Origin: Gnetum montanum
Taxonomy: Eukaryota; Streptophyta; Gnetopsida; Gnetales; Gnetaceae
Reading direction: 5' to 3'
Length of the DNA stretch: 64,000 nucleotides
Assembly: GCA_015680685.1 (NCBI GenBank)
Contig: MNCI01008572.1
Coordinates: forward strand, 1,470,574 to 1,534,573
Part shown: piece after piece, positions 45,300 through 58,249 of the stretch
How positions within the stretch are numbered: position 1 is the first letter of the stretch
Layout of the letters: each line of letters opens with the position of its first letter
The notes under the pieces: generated by a model
What the model was told of the DNA's origin: nothing
Seen by the model: the letters and a program-made list of their open reading frames with translations, nothing else
Database searches by the model: none
Translations under genes and position numbers: made by a program

Positions 45300-46680
45300 A
45301 TAACCAATCACCCACAAAGACAAACTATTATAGTAGCATTCTTACCTATCTCCTTACCCAAAAAACACCACAAGAACTAGGCCTTAAGAAGAAACAACAG
45401 TTTTTTCATAGAGCGAAGTACTTTATGGAGATCAATGGATAACTTTACAAAGTATGTCCCAATGGATTGGTTTGATGGTGTGTTCTTGATAGAGATCAAT
45501 TGAGAGTTCTCCAAGATGCTCATGAGGGCCCTTGTGGGGGTCATTATGCTAAGAGATGAACAACCACCAAGATCCTTCTTGTAGGGTATTATTGGCCTAC
45601 CTTGTTCTAGGACACCCATCAATTCGTCCAATCTTATGAGTGCTATCAACGTGATGGGGGAATGACTGCTAGAATGGAGGGTCCACAAAAATGGATTTAA
45701 CTATTAGAACCCTTCGACATTTGGGGAATTGATTTCATGGGGCCCATTACACCAATGTCTAATGGAAAAGCTTACATGATAGTTGCTATAAACTACTTAA
45801 GAAAATGGGCTGAAGTAGTTGCTGTTAAAGATTGCACATGATCTATAGCTGCACGATTTGTTCAACAACAAGTTGTCAATAGGTTTGGTGTGCCACGTGC
45901 ACTTATTTCAGATAACAATACACACTTTATTGGTGAAAATTTTTAGAATATAATACAACACTGAGGAGTTGAGCATAAATTGACTACACCATACCACCTC
46001 CAAGAAAATGGTCAAGCCAAGGTCACCAATAGGGAGATTACTAAGATACTAACCAGAACCATTAGCAAGTATATGTGAGACTAGAGCACTAAACTAAATG
46101 GTGCTCTTTGGGCATACCACTCCACATGAAAACTCCCTATAGGCTACTCTCCCTACAAGTTAGTATATAAGAAACTCCCAACGCTCCCTATCCAAACTAA
46201 GCTTCGTACACTAGCCATGGCATGTGACCTCAACCTTGAACTTGATCTAGCACAAAAACAAAGGTTGATGTTCTTAAATTGTTGGATGAGAACCGACTAG
46301 TTGCCTTGTCATCTAATGAATTGCATAAGGCATTTAATAAACAACATCATGACTTGAAAATTAGGAAAATTAAGTATCAACTAGGAGATAAGGTTCTCTA
46401 CTGGAACCCCACACATGTGTCACAATGTACCAAATTTCAAACACCATGGAAAGGACCTTACATTATCTATGCAATGTTTCCTTTAGGGGCCATGACCATA
46501 TATAAAATTGAGAGCCCAGATAAGAGACTATTAATCAACATGCAACAAACAAAACCTTTTCATGAGTTTAGGATAGCCAGAACATATGCTAGCTCTATAG
46601 GTGGGCAACCTTGCTCATTATTTCGGATCTCCTCCTTCCAACTTAGTCATGGGGAGATGGCCACCTTTGCTAACCATTGA
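45300..46680 (+). pseudogene. Element C integrase and pol C-terminus
   Basis: HHCC-type N-terminal zinc region around DAHEGPCGGHYAKR and CYQRDGG. The catalytic core has [21 protein letters not shown] and ENGQAKVTNREI, the D, D and E positions of the DDE triad. The C-terminal part KYQLGDKVLYWNPTHVSQC, FQTPWKGPYII ends in FQLSHGEMATFANH and TGA 46678-46680. No chromodomain follows. Stops throughout. Confidence 0.8.
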
Positions 46681-48182
46681 AGGCCCTCAGTTCTTTATAA
46701 ATTTTTTTATTTTACACATTTTTTACACGTTTTTATTTTGCATATTTCTTTAACCTTTCTTGTTTTTTTTACACCATCATTCCTATTTTTACCATTTCCT
46801 TATGTGATTACTTTACTTTATTTTGTTCATCATCCAATAAGTGTTCATGATGGTGGCATGAATAATACCATGTTGATTACTAATGTTTGGATTTTAAATT
46901 TAAAGTATGATGTTGATATTAAGGTATGATTCCTTTGATTAAACAGGCAATGAGTCCACATCATTCATGCATTCATAAAATCCTATGGTCTCCCTTGGCT
47001 TGGAACTATACAGTCCCTTTTTCTAATAAAATTATTAACGAATTGGTGGCTGGGTATTTCTCAGACTAAGGAAAGACTCAAAGGATGAAAAGGATGTGAC
47101 TGCAAGGGGATTCGATGCATTTGTTCTGGCTATTCTCTTGAGTGCTTGGATGCTTTCTCCTTGGATTTTCTGCCATTCTGACCATTCATCAAATATCTAG
47201 AAGTTGAGTACATAAAAATAAGTCTTTGCATGGTGTGGTTCTTACGCAAAAAAATAGTAAGAATTCAAAGCACACCCCTTAGAAAAATAATGAACTTGGG
47301 CTACACGCACTAGTTATGACACTAGAAAGACACGTTACCCATGCTTGAAGGTTCCCTCTAACTAAGGCCCTTTCTCGCTTCCTAATTCTCCATCTTTCTC
47401 TCCTCAGAATGGTGGTGACTTTTTGTAGAGGCATTCTTGTTGCTTCAAGAGGATAGGTTCGACAAATGTGTTGATGCGAGGTCACTGAATGTGGTTTGTT
47501 GAGCATAGTTTTGAAATGAGTTCTACTTGGTCACATTAACCATAAAACATACACAAGGGACTTTACACAACCTTGTTCTTGGGTTTCCATTCCATTCTCT
47601 CCTCTCCACCTTTCTTTTCCATTTTCACCTCATTTCTGGTTTTATCCTTAGTTTGTATCTTGGTTGATGCATTGTTTTTCCTTGGTAATTTCTTATGGGT
47701 AAGTTTTTAACTCTTGCTTTCAAATGAAATTTCTAGAGCCTATAGACTCTTTGGTTTGGGGGTCTGTCAGGGCATCAAGGGCATGAGCCTGCTTTGGGGA
47801 GGACCCACTGGCATTCCTTTTTAGTGCATTTGTTAACTTCTTTTCCTTAAACATTTGTTGCAATCAATAATTTTTTGTTTCATCCCCATCCATGGCATCC
47901 ATATTATTGGCATTGCTGTTGTTGCTTTTTCTCCACGCTTCTTATTCCTTGTCTTTTTCCATCCTATGGCTACCAAAGGTTCACTCTTAGTCATGGGGGC
48001 CTTAGCACAATTTTTTCAATTTTTCCTAACCCCTACACCTTAGGTAGTCACCAGTGTTAAATCTCTAGAATCAGTATCTGCCATAACCACAACTTAGCCA
48101 ATGCACTTTACATCGAGGCAAGGTATCAATTGCATTGTGATCTATCTACCCTCACTCATTTGTGACTATGTTGTGTGTGTAG
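46681..48182 (+). other. Element C spacer between pol and ORF3 remnant
   Basis: Noncoding. T-rich start, GATGTGACTGCAAGGGGATT near 47092, CCCATGCTTGAAGGTTCC near 47338, and the conserved TTTGGGGAGGACCC block at 47788-47811, in the same order as in A. Confidence 0.55.
47758..47812 (+). promoter_or_regulatory. Conserved noncoding block in element C
   Basis: GGGCATCAAGGGCATGAGCC followed by GCTTTGGGGAGGACCCAC, nearly identical to B. Confidence 0.5.
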
Positions 48183-48510
48183 ATGACGATCATACAACAA
48201 TGGACTAGGCCTAGAGAAAACACTTAGGATGGATTGGAACTGGAGCATTTACGAAAGGAGTAAGATTGGTGGTGTGGTTATGGATAAACAATGGAACGTG
48301 CAATCTTGGCATTGGCAGCAACACACCTTATTGTTTTCTCTCTCTCCTTCTCTTCCAACTACCAAATAAGGCTAGATGTCATTTATGTACAGTGTTCACC
48401 TTTGTGGTCATGAAAATTAATGCTATCATGTATTGTATTGTTGATCCATTCACCGGGCACGTTGAGACTGTCACCCTGTTCCACCGTCAATGGTCATTCA
48501 ATCAATAATC
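48183..48510 (+). pseudogene. Element C ORF3, mostly deleted
   Basis: ATG 48183 is directly preceded by TGTGTAG, as at the ORF3 starts of A (CTACAG) and B (TTGCAG). Only about 330 bp separate it from sequence leading into the polypurine tract, against about 2.8 kb in A and B, and the coiled-coil part is absent. Confidence 0.4.
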
Positions 48511-48563
48511 CCATACCTTTCCAATATTTTGTAAGGAACTTGAGGATGAGTTTTCATTTAGTC

Positions 48564-48572
48564 ATGGGGCTA
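48564..48572 (+). promoter_or_regulatory. Element C polypurine tract
   Basis: ATGGGGCTA immediately before the 3' LTR. Confidence 0.6.
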
Positions 48573-49380
48573 TGATGAATTGCAATATCACATCCATGAT
48601 ATTGGATCCAACCATGTGATGTTGGATACTCGATATCGGGGCTTGTCTCCTCGCCTATAAATAAGATGTGGCGCCCTTGGTTTTGACAGTAGATAGTTAG
48701 TCCCTTAGCTAAACTCTTGCCATTTCTTCCCTCTAGAGTTAGAATTATTTCTGCATGCCTGCAGTAGGAGTCATAGAGTAAACAAATCTTTGTTCGAGCA
48801 TTGTGTACTTGAGCACACTTTGTGTACGGAAATAAAGATGAACTTTATGATAAACCTTGAAGCATACAAAATAGATTAATTAGCATTAATGATTATTTAA
48901 TGCTTTCCTAGTTTATTAATAACTTCTCTCACCCTACAAATCTCTTAGTTAAATACATTCAATATGACTGCTTTGAGCATGCATGTAGCACTTGGTAACC
49001 TAGTGACGATTAGCGTTTGGTAATCCTAGTAGTGTTGCACTGGTTCAGGATGTGTATGACAAGTGGGAATGGATACTGGTGTTAGGAGTAATTAGAACTT
49101 AGTTAATGAGTAGTTAAATTAGGTTAGTTACTTAGTTATCTCTCTCCCCCTCCTTACTAGCGTAGGATATAACACACATAAAAGCCATAAAAATCATATG
49201 CCTCAAGCTTACTTAACCATACAACCGTGACACACAAGTAAGTTTGGGAAGACAATGATTAACTAACCTGTTATTGTTCCACAAAAACGCATAGGCACTT
49301 AGTCCTTGGAATTCAATCAGATCATGCATGAAATGCTCGTATTTGTATGGTTGAGAGTAGGGGTACCTTGCCGCTCATCA
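48573..49380 (+). repeat. Element C 3' LTR
   Basis: 808 bp, TGATGAATTGCAATATC to CCGCTCATCA. It lacks the 5' LTR duplication. TATA CTATAAATA near 48655. Confidence 0.9.
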
Positions 49381-51240
49381 CTAATGAAGTGATTTTGTAA
49401 TGTAATCACTACCATCACTAGGAAATAAGCTTGAGCTTACATTCTCATAATGGCAAGCCATCAAGCATTCACAAGTTACTCCTTCCCATAGTAGGCACCT
49501 ACCTTTCTTGCCCTTTTGAAACCCATTGATGAAACACCTGTGAATTTCCAACAACTAATGAGACATGCACATAAAATGTGAGTCCATCCCCTTGGATGGC
49601 CAAATTTCATCCTCTACTTTACTTGATCAACTTCCTACCATATACAAAAATGCATAGAGTGAAAAGAAAGAGGTGCTAAATGAATGATGAAAAAGAGAGA
49701 GAAGGTGAGAGTGCGACATCATTGAATCTCTAGCTAACCAGTCAATTAGCTCATGGGAGCATATGAGTATGACCTACATTCCATGAAAGATTCACTACTA
49801 CATCCCTTCATTGCTACTTATTTACATAGTAGAGCTAGACCTCCAAGTCTTCTTTCTGATTACAAGGTCATGGCTACTACTACCAGTGCCATCTAGCTTT
49901 GATTATTCTATAATATAACCATTGATGAAATTGAACCAAGGTAGTGTATTGCAGATCATCTAGAAATCAAGATTCTAGGTTGGGTTTCTTTAATCTATGC
50001 ATATATGCAAAACATTCTTCTAAAATTTTGCTTTACCGGAAACCTCTCATTGATTCCTTTGGCTACTCTAGCCAATCCCAATCCCAACAATAATTAAAAA
50101 TAGGATTAGATTTAGGAATTGGGTGGAAGCAACATTTGACGTTACCAATGTATACTAAGATAGAGACTTTTAGGTCTTCATGGCCATGGATAGGAAAGAG
50201 AAAGAGATTGTCTTAGACTATTACATTTTGGAAGTCAAGTGATATAAGCAATAGGTTGAACATGAGTAAGGATTACATGGATATTGGTTCAACAACTCAT
50301 TTTGATCTTATTTTTAGCAATCATAAGATTAGTTTGGGATGATAAAGGTACCAATTTGTATTAATTGATAAATTTAGAGTTACATTTCTCTTTCCATCAT
50401 CTCTTCTTGTTTATTTTTCTCTTTTTTTTCACCTTTTTTGTTTTTATTTTTTATTCATTTTATCATTTTTATCTCTATCTTTATTTTTGTACTTTTTTAT
50501 TTTTTTTCTGTCATGAGAAGAGAAGGGGGTTTTTTTTAACAATGCATGATAATTATGGGAATGACTAAAGTGTTGGATCACCACTTGGAGTCTTGAACTT
50601 GTGCAAACATAAAAATTCATCTTGCATCACCTGGCATGCATAGGTTCATGAGATCATGATTCTCTTTTGACTAAGGATGGCTAGGCATGACAAGCATGTG
50701 CACCTTATTCTAATGCCCATCCTATGGTCACAAGGATCCTCAATGATATATCCTTTTCTTACCAGTTATCAAGCACTCTTCTAGGATTCTAGAGATCATA
50801 ACCTAAGATGTGGATCCACCACCTACCCATAGTTCAAGTAGTAGTAGCTTCAACAACTCATGGTATGAGTTCTAGCTCTCCATTGAATTTGAGCTTAGTT
50901 TAGTGGTGATAGATAGAAGAAAAGTGGATGGATGAATTTTTTTATATGGAAATTCCATTAATCAAGGCTATACTTTGGACCCATTTAGCACTCTTGCATC
51001 ATCATCACATCTGTAACTCATCCATCCATCATTGGCTTATTGGGTGCGCATTCATAAAGCACATTAATTGAATTTTTCTATACACATAAAGCATACTTAA
51101 AAGAAATATCAAACTAAAAAATCAAGAAAGATAAATAATGATATACTATTAGTTTCAAAAAAAAAAAATACAAAAATACACATGAAACAACAAAACAAAC
51201 AAACAAAAATACATACTAAATAGATAAACCATGCTTTATC
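49381..51240 (-). other. Unassigned sequence, probably noncoding part of element E
   Basis: No domain recognised. It includes a T-rich tract at about 50380-50515. It lies downstream, on the minus strand, of the gag remnant next to it. Confidence 0.4.
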
Positions 51241-51429
51241 ACTAAAGCCATTATGTGGAGGAATCCTTCCCCATGACTGAGTTCAAGGCTAGCACCTAAC
51301 AAGATCCTTGCTAAATTTTTTGTTTAGAAGAGTATCCTGCTTGGTCTTATTTCTTTGAAGATAATGGTGAAGATGGATGCTCATAGATCATTTGTTTCTT
51401 CTTTCTTTTAAAAAATGCTTTCATTTTTG

Positions 51430-52700
51430 AGGTGATGAATTTCATGCCATGAAAGGAACATGATGATTGTGGTACTGTCTAATTGTATATGATGATGGAA
51501 AAAGACAATAGTACCTTGCATTAAGGAACAAGACATGTTCCCACTGTAGTTGATTTAAAATTAACCCTTTGATGGTATAGAGGGCCATGATTGATGTTGG
51601 TGGACTTGAGGCTACAAAGATAATTATGGTGAATATGGCCAATATTGGTGGGGTATTGCATGAGGTATGTGGTTCTTACTAAGCTTCATGATAGGAAGAA
51701 GGATGACATGAGGAAGATTGTTGTGATGTAGTAGGGGCACTCCAAGGATTAGGTTCCATTCCTTGTTTAGACTATGGATGAATAAATGAATCATAAGGAT
51801 AAGAAATTTGATCATGGTAAGACCTCTTACTCCTTGTTTTGATTTTTATAGTTACTTCAATGACTTTATTTTCTAAGTCCTTGAAACTTGATGTTATCTT
51901 TTGATTTAGCACATCTCAAACATTATCAATAACATTACCAATATTTGCCAAAGTCTTTTTCACTCTCATGATTTCTTGAACAAGGGCTTCAATAAAATCA
52001 CAAGGTTAAATCTTACATTCAAAATTTTTTACATCCTTTTGACATTGGGGATATATGTTCACTTCCTCTACATTTGCATGCTTATGACATTCACCTCCCA
52101 ATTTAGCTACAACATTTAACACAATAGTAATTTGAACCACAAACATCTCATAAAGATCACCCATGACATATGTATCCATCCTTTCATGAGTTTGCAATTG
52201 TAGTTCCTCTACCAAGTGCATTAATTAACAACATTTACTGAACCCATTATTTGAACATTTATTGAGAAGAAATTGTATCATTTATTTTCATATCCAATTA
52301 TTCATTTGTATTCTACTTTTATGGACATAAAATTGAAATATGACATTGAAAGCTTTTAACATGTCTTTCTAGGAAGGGATGGAGTTGGGTGAAAGAGATT
52401 ACTACCATGTTTTAGCATAATTAGTAAGTGTGTGGGGAAAAGGATGAGTTTTTGCCACTCACTATTCGATCGTTGTAGCTCACATGTAATGAAAAATGTT
52501 TGAACATGGAGTTGGGGATTATCATATGACTTCCCATTAAATGTGAAAATAATAGTCATACCAATCTTTTTTTATTCTACTCTCTTCAATGGTTTCAAGT
52601 GGAATGCAAACTACTACATGAATTTGACCTTGGTAGGTCCATGAAAATAATGGTGCATTCAAGCCATCAACACCTCCATTCAAATGAAGGTAAGATAAAG
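51430..52700 (-). pseudogene. Element E: gag-only retroelement remnant
   Basis: The minus strand reads GLNAPLFSWTYQGQIHVVVC, then FNGKSYDNPQLHVQTFFITC and EWQKLILFPTHL (52356-52600), the N-terminal half of a Retrotrans_gag domain. Next is a stretch with ECHKHANVEEVN (52006-52221), then a Pro/His/Tyr-rich tail. No protease or RT follows before about 51240. Stops and frameshifts; no LTRs identified. Confidence 0.4.
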
Positions 52701-53015
52701 TTGGAATGAGTGGAGTAGGTTCACTTTAAAATTAATTCATATTCCAAACACTAAATCTACATATTATGAAAAGATAATTAATTTGCTAAAAAAATAAAAT
52801 TAGCTATCTTTAATTATTCAAGAGAAGAGTACAATAGGATTCCACAATTCACAAAATATTAAGCAACTTCACATACTTAAATGATACTTCAGAGCATAAG
52901 GGTCTACAACCAAACAATGACTATTCTTAATACAAGACAAAACTGATGGAGAATCTCTTTCACATCCTAGAATTGATATCTTAACTTAAAAGTAAGAATA
53001 GAACACATCGATCAA

Positions 53016-54132
53016 TGTAAAGCCTCAAAAATTTGGTGTTGGAAAACCTAAAATTCTAGGTGAAATAGTTTAACTTTAGATCCCAAGGATCTTTGAGAAG
53101 AGGATCCGAAGCACCTTGGATGGTCTTGTCAATGACCCATGGACTTAAAAAGTGTAAATGATGTAATATAATTCAACAAATAATGTAGATCTAATTTAAG
53201 AAAAAGAACAATGGAATAAACTTGCATAAATAAATGAATCATTGATTTTTGTTAAAATAATAAAAATATTACAAGAGAAGAGTTTTAAGATGTACAAGTG
53301 TGTGCCTAGATGCACAAGGAGTTACATAAATGGATCTTGAAGCTTGTTGAAGTTAGCAGGTTATGTTTCGTAGTCATTCCCACAATCTAGGTACTTTCTA
53401 ACTTCAATCACCAAAACTTGTTTGGGGNNNNNNNGGGGGTGGGTTTAGCTTGGATCTACAATGTTGATGAACAGGGGGTAAGGTAATTGCAACATTGGTT
53501 GTAAAGGGGGTAAGGTTATGCAATGTTGGCTACCAAGGAGGTAAAGTTTATGTAGTGTTGGTTCCAAAGGGGGTAAGGTTATGCAATGTTAGTTGCAAAG
53601 GAGGTAAGGTATGTGCTTGAGTTTCTGGTGTTGGGAAATTTCTCCAAGGATCTTCAATTCTCAACTAATCACTAGTTCACCAAAAGTCTTGCAAATGCCA
53701 ATGGTTACAAGTGCTCAAGGCTGCCAAGGTTTTCCAATTCCTAGAACTTGTTCAATGTGTTCAAAATATTTATTTATAGGCCATAGGGTTGCTACTTTCT
53801 GGTTACAGATAGATATAATTTGCAGGTGTAGCTAACCTTTAATTACAACATAGTTTCAATTTATGGTAAGTTTTGATAACCCCTAAGGCCATCAAAACTA
53901 TGCTAGATATCATAAATAGTAACTGGACTTATGGCATATCATGTTGGCTTTAATTAACTGCATTGGCTTTGTAGCATCCATGTTGGAATTTTTGTAGTAA
54001 TGCTAAAATTGTTGAAAAAACCAAACCTTGATCACTCTAACACTAGCTTTGTTGAGCAATATTGAAGGTTATGGAAGCTATGTTGGTAATTATTGGGAAA
54101 ATGAAAACTCGAATCCCCCAACACTAGGTGTA
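53016..54132 (-). repeat. Element F 3' LTR (left copy)
   Basis: On the minus strand CCTATAAATAAATA (complement of about 53766-53779) is a TATA box. The region 53470-53620 holds four to five imperfect ~35-bp units with GGGGGTAAGGTTATGCAATG. Seven Ns at 53428-53434 interrupt a G run. One base seems lost from the terminal TGACACC. Confidence 0.7.
53428..53434. other. Assembly gap of seven Ns in a G run
   Basis: GGGG precedes and GGGGG follows; probably an unresolved homopolymer or G-rich stretch. Confidence 0.9.
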
Positions 54133-57130
54133 GGTGGTTCCAGCATAGTTGTGGCTTTAATCCATATAAAAACCCATGAAAATGCCAAATTTGGTAGTTT
54201 CCAAGGCATTTTCAGCCTTCTAAAGCCCAAATATAGTCATTGCATGAATATTTCCACTTGGGAAGTGAGGCTATGACAACTTATGAGGCATTTTAACCCC
54301 AAAAGTTGAAGTGTGTGAGATTGCATCTCATGGATTACAAATCCTACATTCTTATAATGAACTTTGAGCCTTGGGTTCAATGGTGAAGGTTACAAGCTAC
54401 AACATGAATTTTCTTGGTGGTGTTTCATTGGCCCCTCTTTGTTGATGTTTGGAAGAGTGACTCGAGAGACATCGACAAAGAATACAAAATACCATTATAG
54501 GTCCATCATCAATGTTTCATCTTTAGGCCTAATTATGGAGCATTGAACCATGCCATAGAGTGCTTGTGATGATGAAATAGGGTTATGGTGAGGTGATAGA
54601 GGTTAAAGGCAACATTTGATCATGAAGAAATGGTCACAAGATTAATAATAAGTTTCAAATGTTGACATCATGATTATGGTTATGGTGGTCACATTCTGGC
54701 TAATTGATGGTGTCTTTGCACTTTATGCTTCGAAGTGTTGGTCACTCAATAGTGTTTTTGAGGAACCAACACCTCACTCTAAGGTTTCTTTTGTCATTAG
54801 GCTCCTCCCTTTGCTTGTTTGGAGTCATTTGTATATGTTTTGGTCTTCATTGGTCTTTCAACTTCCTGGAAATTTTCTTTTCCAATTTTTTTCTTTTTTT
54901 TTGCAAGGTAAAACCTTCATTGGGTTACATTACCAAGTTTGGGTTTGATTTGATTATCCTATTGAATGAGATGTATTACAGTCAATGAACTTGATGGTGA
55001 AGCATGATGAAGAAAATGTCACATGACCATAATGCATGAGTGTTAAACAATAGTCATAATTTTGTGTTTAGGATAAGAAAGGTTATAATTAGGCTAGGGG
55101 TAATGCAAATGATGTGAAAAATCACTCTTGGTATGGTAGAACAATCTAATTGAATCTTACACATGAAGGTTATGTGGCAACTTACTGCTGTGATGACTTG
55201 CACCTTCATGATGACTTCCAAGCTTTATCTTGCAAGAAAAACTCTAAGAGAATAAGAAAAAAAGACAAAGAAAACATGTCATTACAAAATAATGCATATG
55301 GCCACACAAGAAAACTAGAAAACCATGTCATAATAGGTCATCATTGTCATAACATAGAGGGATATGTGCAATGTGCATTAGATTTATAAATTTCTCTAGT
55401 TCATTCATTGTGCCAAACAAGGAGAGAGAGAGAGAGCATGCAAGCTCACTTGTTGTAGACCATTAGAGTTTTCAACATTGGTCATTCATTATAACCTATC
55501 AAAAATGATAAGCAACACTACAAGAAAACATGTAAGAATTAGATGTAATCAAGGGCTTTATGATGGATTTAGTGTTTCACTACAAGGGTTTGATGATGTC
55601 TTGAGTAGGTTTAAGCTCTAGTGAGAAACTTGGTTTCAAGTGCTTCCTCGTCACTATCGTGGTCTAGATGGGAAAATCCGACTCATAGACCCTCCATGAT
55701 GTTTCTAGTTTCAAGGTTAATGGTCATTAGGCTACTTCAGGATGTTATGGTTGTATAGTAGAATGGTTTCAGTGCTTAATGTTTGGATATTTTTAGGTCA
55801 AATTAGTCTAACAACATCATAAGAAGGATCTCATCTAGGCTTTAAGGCTAGTTGAAATTGATTTCTTATTATCCTAGCTCAATCTTACATGTTAGCATAA
55901 GCACATAAAGTGGCACTTGTGTGATAAAATGATCAAATAATGTCAAAGAAATGTAAAATACTTTAGTAATAGTGCATAACTGAGTCAAAACACACTAAAT
56001 TAAAGGCCAAAAAAGGTTTAAATGTGGTCAAAAAGGTTATAAGGGATAGGTTAAAGCAAACAAAGTGAAACAAAGGCCAAATGATGTGGAATAGAGGCAA
56101 GTGAAGGCTAAATGATGGTTGAAGCTCCATGAAATGATATCAAACGAGATCAAATAAGGCCTTAATGATGCTAAATGACATCAAATGATGTCAAATAAAG
56201 TCAATCAAGGTTCAAATGATGTCAAATGATTAGAAAAATGTGGGCAAACAACATGAAATGATAAAAAATCATGTGAAACAAGGTCAAGTAAAGTCGAAAC
56301 ATGGTGGAACAAAGTCAAATAAGGGAAGATAGAATGATGTGTGTTCAAATATAATTAACCATGGTCACATTTTTGTAGTTTTAGGCCTTAGCGGGCCATG
56401 GTGGGGGCCTATTTCACTAGCAAGGTCACTGTTAGGTAAAAGCAAGGTGAGACTTGGTAAAACAAAGTTATAACAAGGTAAAGGTAGGGTAAAAATCAAG
56501 TTAAAACTATTTAAAATATGACATGCTAGGTGGAGTGAGGCCAAATGGTATTAAATTTAATATATATTTAATATAATTTTAGTTATTTATTTATTATTAT
56601 AATTTATTTTTAAATTTTTATATATATCATTTGTCTCACTTTATATTTATCTCACACAAAAAGATTATGAGTTAGAACAATAGGGTTGCAAAGTATAGTG
56701 GCAATAACATGAAAAATGTGAAAGTGTAAAATGTGGTATAACGTTTAAAGTAGAAATCCAAATGTAAAATCAAGAAGCAAACCGGTCAACTTGTACACTT
56801 AAGAGATGAAAGAAAGGTCACAAGTTCACTAGTTTTAGTTCTTGGTAGGCCATTATGTTGCTAGTTTGAGGCCTTAGTAGGTTATGTTGCTAGTTTTAAG
56901 CCTTAGCGGGCCATGATCCATACTTTCCTAACAAGTATGGGATTCTCTTGAAAGAGCATACAAGGATAGAATTAGCAATGAAACATGATATAATGTTACA
57001 AAGGTGAAGAAATGATCGATAAAAGAATGGATGAGATGTTTTCCATGATCTTGTTTTTTGATCTTTGAGAGATCAAGGAATCCTTTTGATGCAATCTTAT
57101 TTTCACCATCTTTCTTGTTCAACTTGGAAA
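54133..57130 (-). other. Element F noncoding region in place of pol
   Basis: No RT, RNase H or integrase motif on either strand. It contains degenerate CAAATGATGTCAAATGA-like repeats and three copies of the GGCCTTAGCGGGCCATG type (near 56387, 56862 and 56901). Confidence 0.5.
55930..56470. repeat. Degenerate array of (A)TGATGTCAAA-type units
   Basis: Many irregular copies of AAATGATGTCAAATGA-like and GGTCAAATAAGG-like short units, densest at 56130-56240. Old, irregular minisatellite-like sequence. Confidence 0.45.
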
Positions 57131-57189
57131 GTTGCATGCATTGCCATTAACCATCTAGTATCATAGAGTTGATATTGCTAGCATCATTA

Positions 57190-57900
57190 TTGTCTTTATT
57201 ATTGGTGGCCCTAGTCTGTGTATCAGGAGTTTCCTCTTAAAACTCCACCTCTAAACTTTGGTTGATGTTGACATAGTTAATCAAAGGTAGTGATACGCTG
57301 TCTCCATGAATGAAAAGTTTTCCTTCATCATAGGGAAAGTGAATCTTGATGTATAGGGGATGAGACTATGTGAAGCTTAGCTAACCATGGTCTTCCTAAG
57401 ATCAAGTTAAATCTAGGTATCTCTTCAACCACTAGGAAGTTGGAGGATATAGAAAATTGCTTACTAGCCACAAAATCCAAGGAGATGGAACCTCGTACTA
57501 CTACTCATGAACCATTAAATGACTTGAGTGCTGAGGTAATGGTTTCCTAGATGTTCTTAGTTGAGCCTAGTTTGTCAATGATGGAAAATGGTACCATGTT
57601 AGTTACTACCCCATCATCCAAATGAACATGATGAACTTTGTACCTACCAACACATATAGTAATGAGGAGAGGAGTGGATAGTACTTATCCATTTCTAGAG
57701 TCAATATTCACCTCAATGTCACAAAAGTTGAGCATTTTTTGATACCCATTTTCCCTAAGAGAAGCTTGCTCAATGATAGAGTGGATTGATTCTTTATTCG
57801 TAGGCATGTCTCTACTCACAAGGATAGAAGTTAACACTTGAGCTAGTGCATCTCTATGACAAGGAGAAGTTATGACCAAGTTGTATAGGCTAGATGACAT
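57190..57900 (-). pseudogene. Element F protease region
   Basis: The minus strand reads KMLNFCDIEVNI, then DDGVVTNMVPFSIIDKLGST, then FNLILGRPWLAKLHIV. The D-G...N.VP....LG...ILGRPWL pattern is a retropepsin domain of Ty3/gypsy type, with the catalytic region reading DDG. Stops are present; it follows gag on the same strand. Confidence 0.55.
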
Positions 57901-58249
57901 GTTCTTTTGTTTTAATGGTCATTTTTCTTGTTCCATTGTTACAAGAAAATTCTTTTCTTTGGTGTGTGACCTATCAACCTTGCTGGTTTTAACTTCCTTC
58001 ATTATTCTTAGAGTTTGTGGCTTACGTTTTGATGTGTGTGCCTTGGAGTGGTATAGCTTGTTTTGAAGCCCTTTGTTGTTAGTTACCTTTAGTGGGCATT
58101 GTTATTGGTTTGGCAATAGGTTGATTTCATTTGATGATGATTTTGTACTAATATTTGAGTTTTGGGCCACCATAGGTGGGCTTTGATCATGGGTTATTGT
58201 GATTTTACTTGTTGAAGGTGGACGAACCTAGATAAAAAATGGTTCTTTA

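Larger units (their letters stand above)
39451..49380 (+). mobile_element. Athila-like LTR retrotransposon C
   Basis: LTRs 39451-40363 and 48573-49380, tRNA-Asp primer site, gag, protease, RT, RNase H, integrase, spacer, truncated ORF3 and polypurine tract. Flanking 5-mers TCAAT and CTAAT agree at three positions and differ by two transitions, so the target duplication is uncertain. The pol is the best preserved in the window but still has many stops. Confidence 0.9.

Noticed and set aside
50365-50568. Phe-rich open frame
   Set aside because: Translation of a T-rich low-complexity tract.
54670-54988. Two overlapping hydrophobic open frames
   Set aside because: Different frames of the same T-rich sequence; no homologous pattern and no conserved neighbours.
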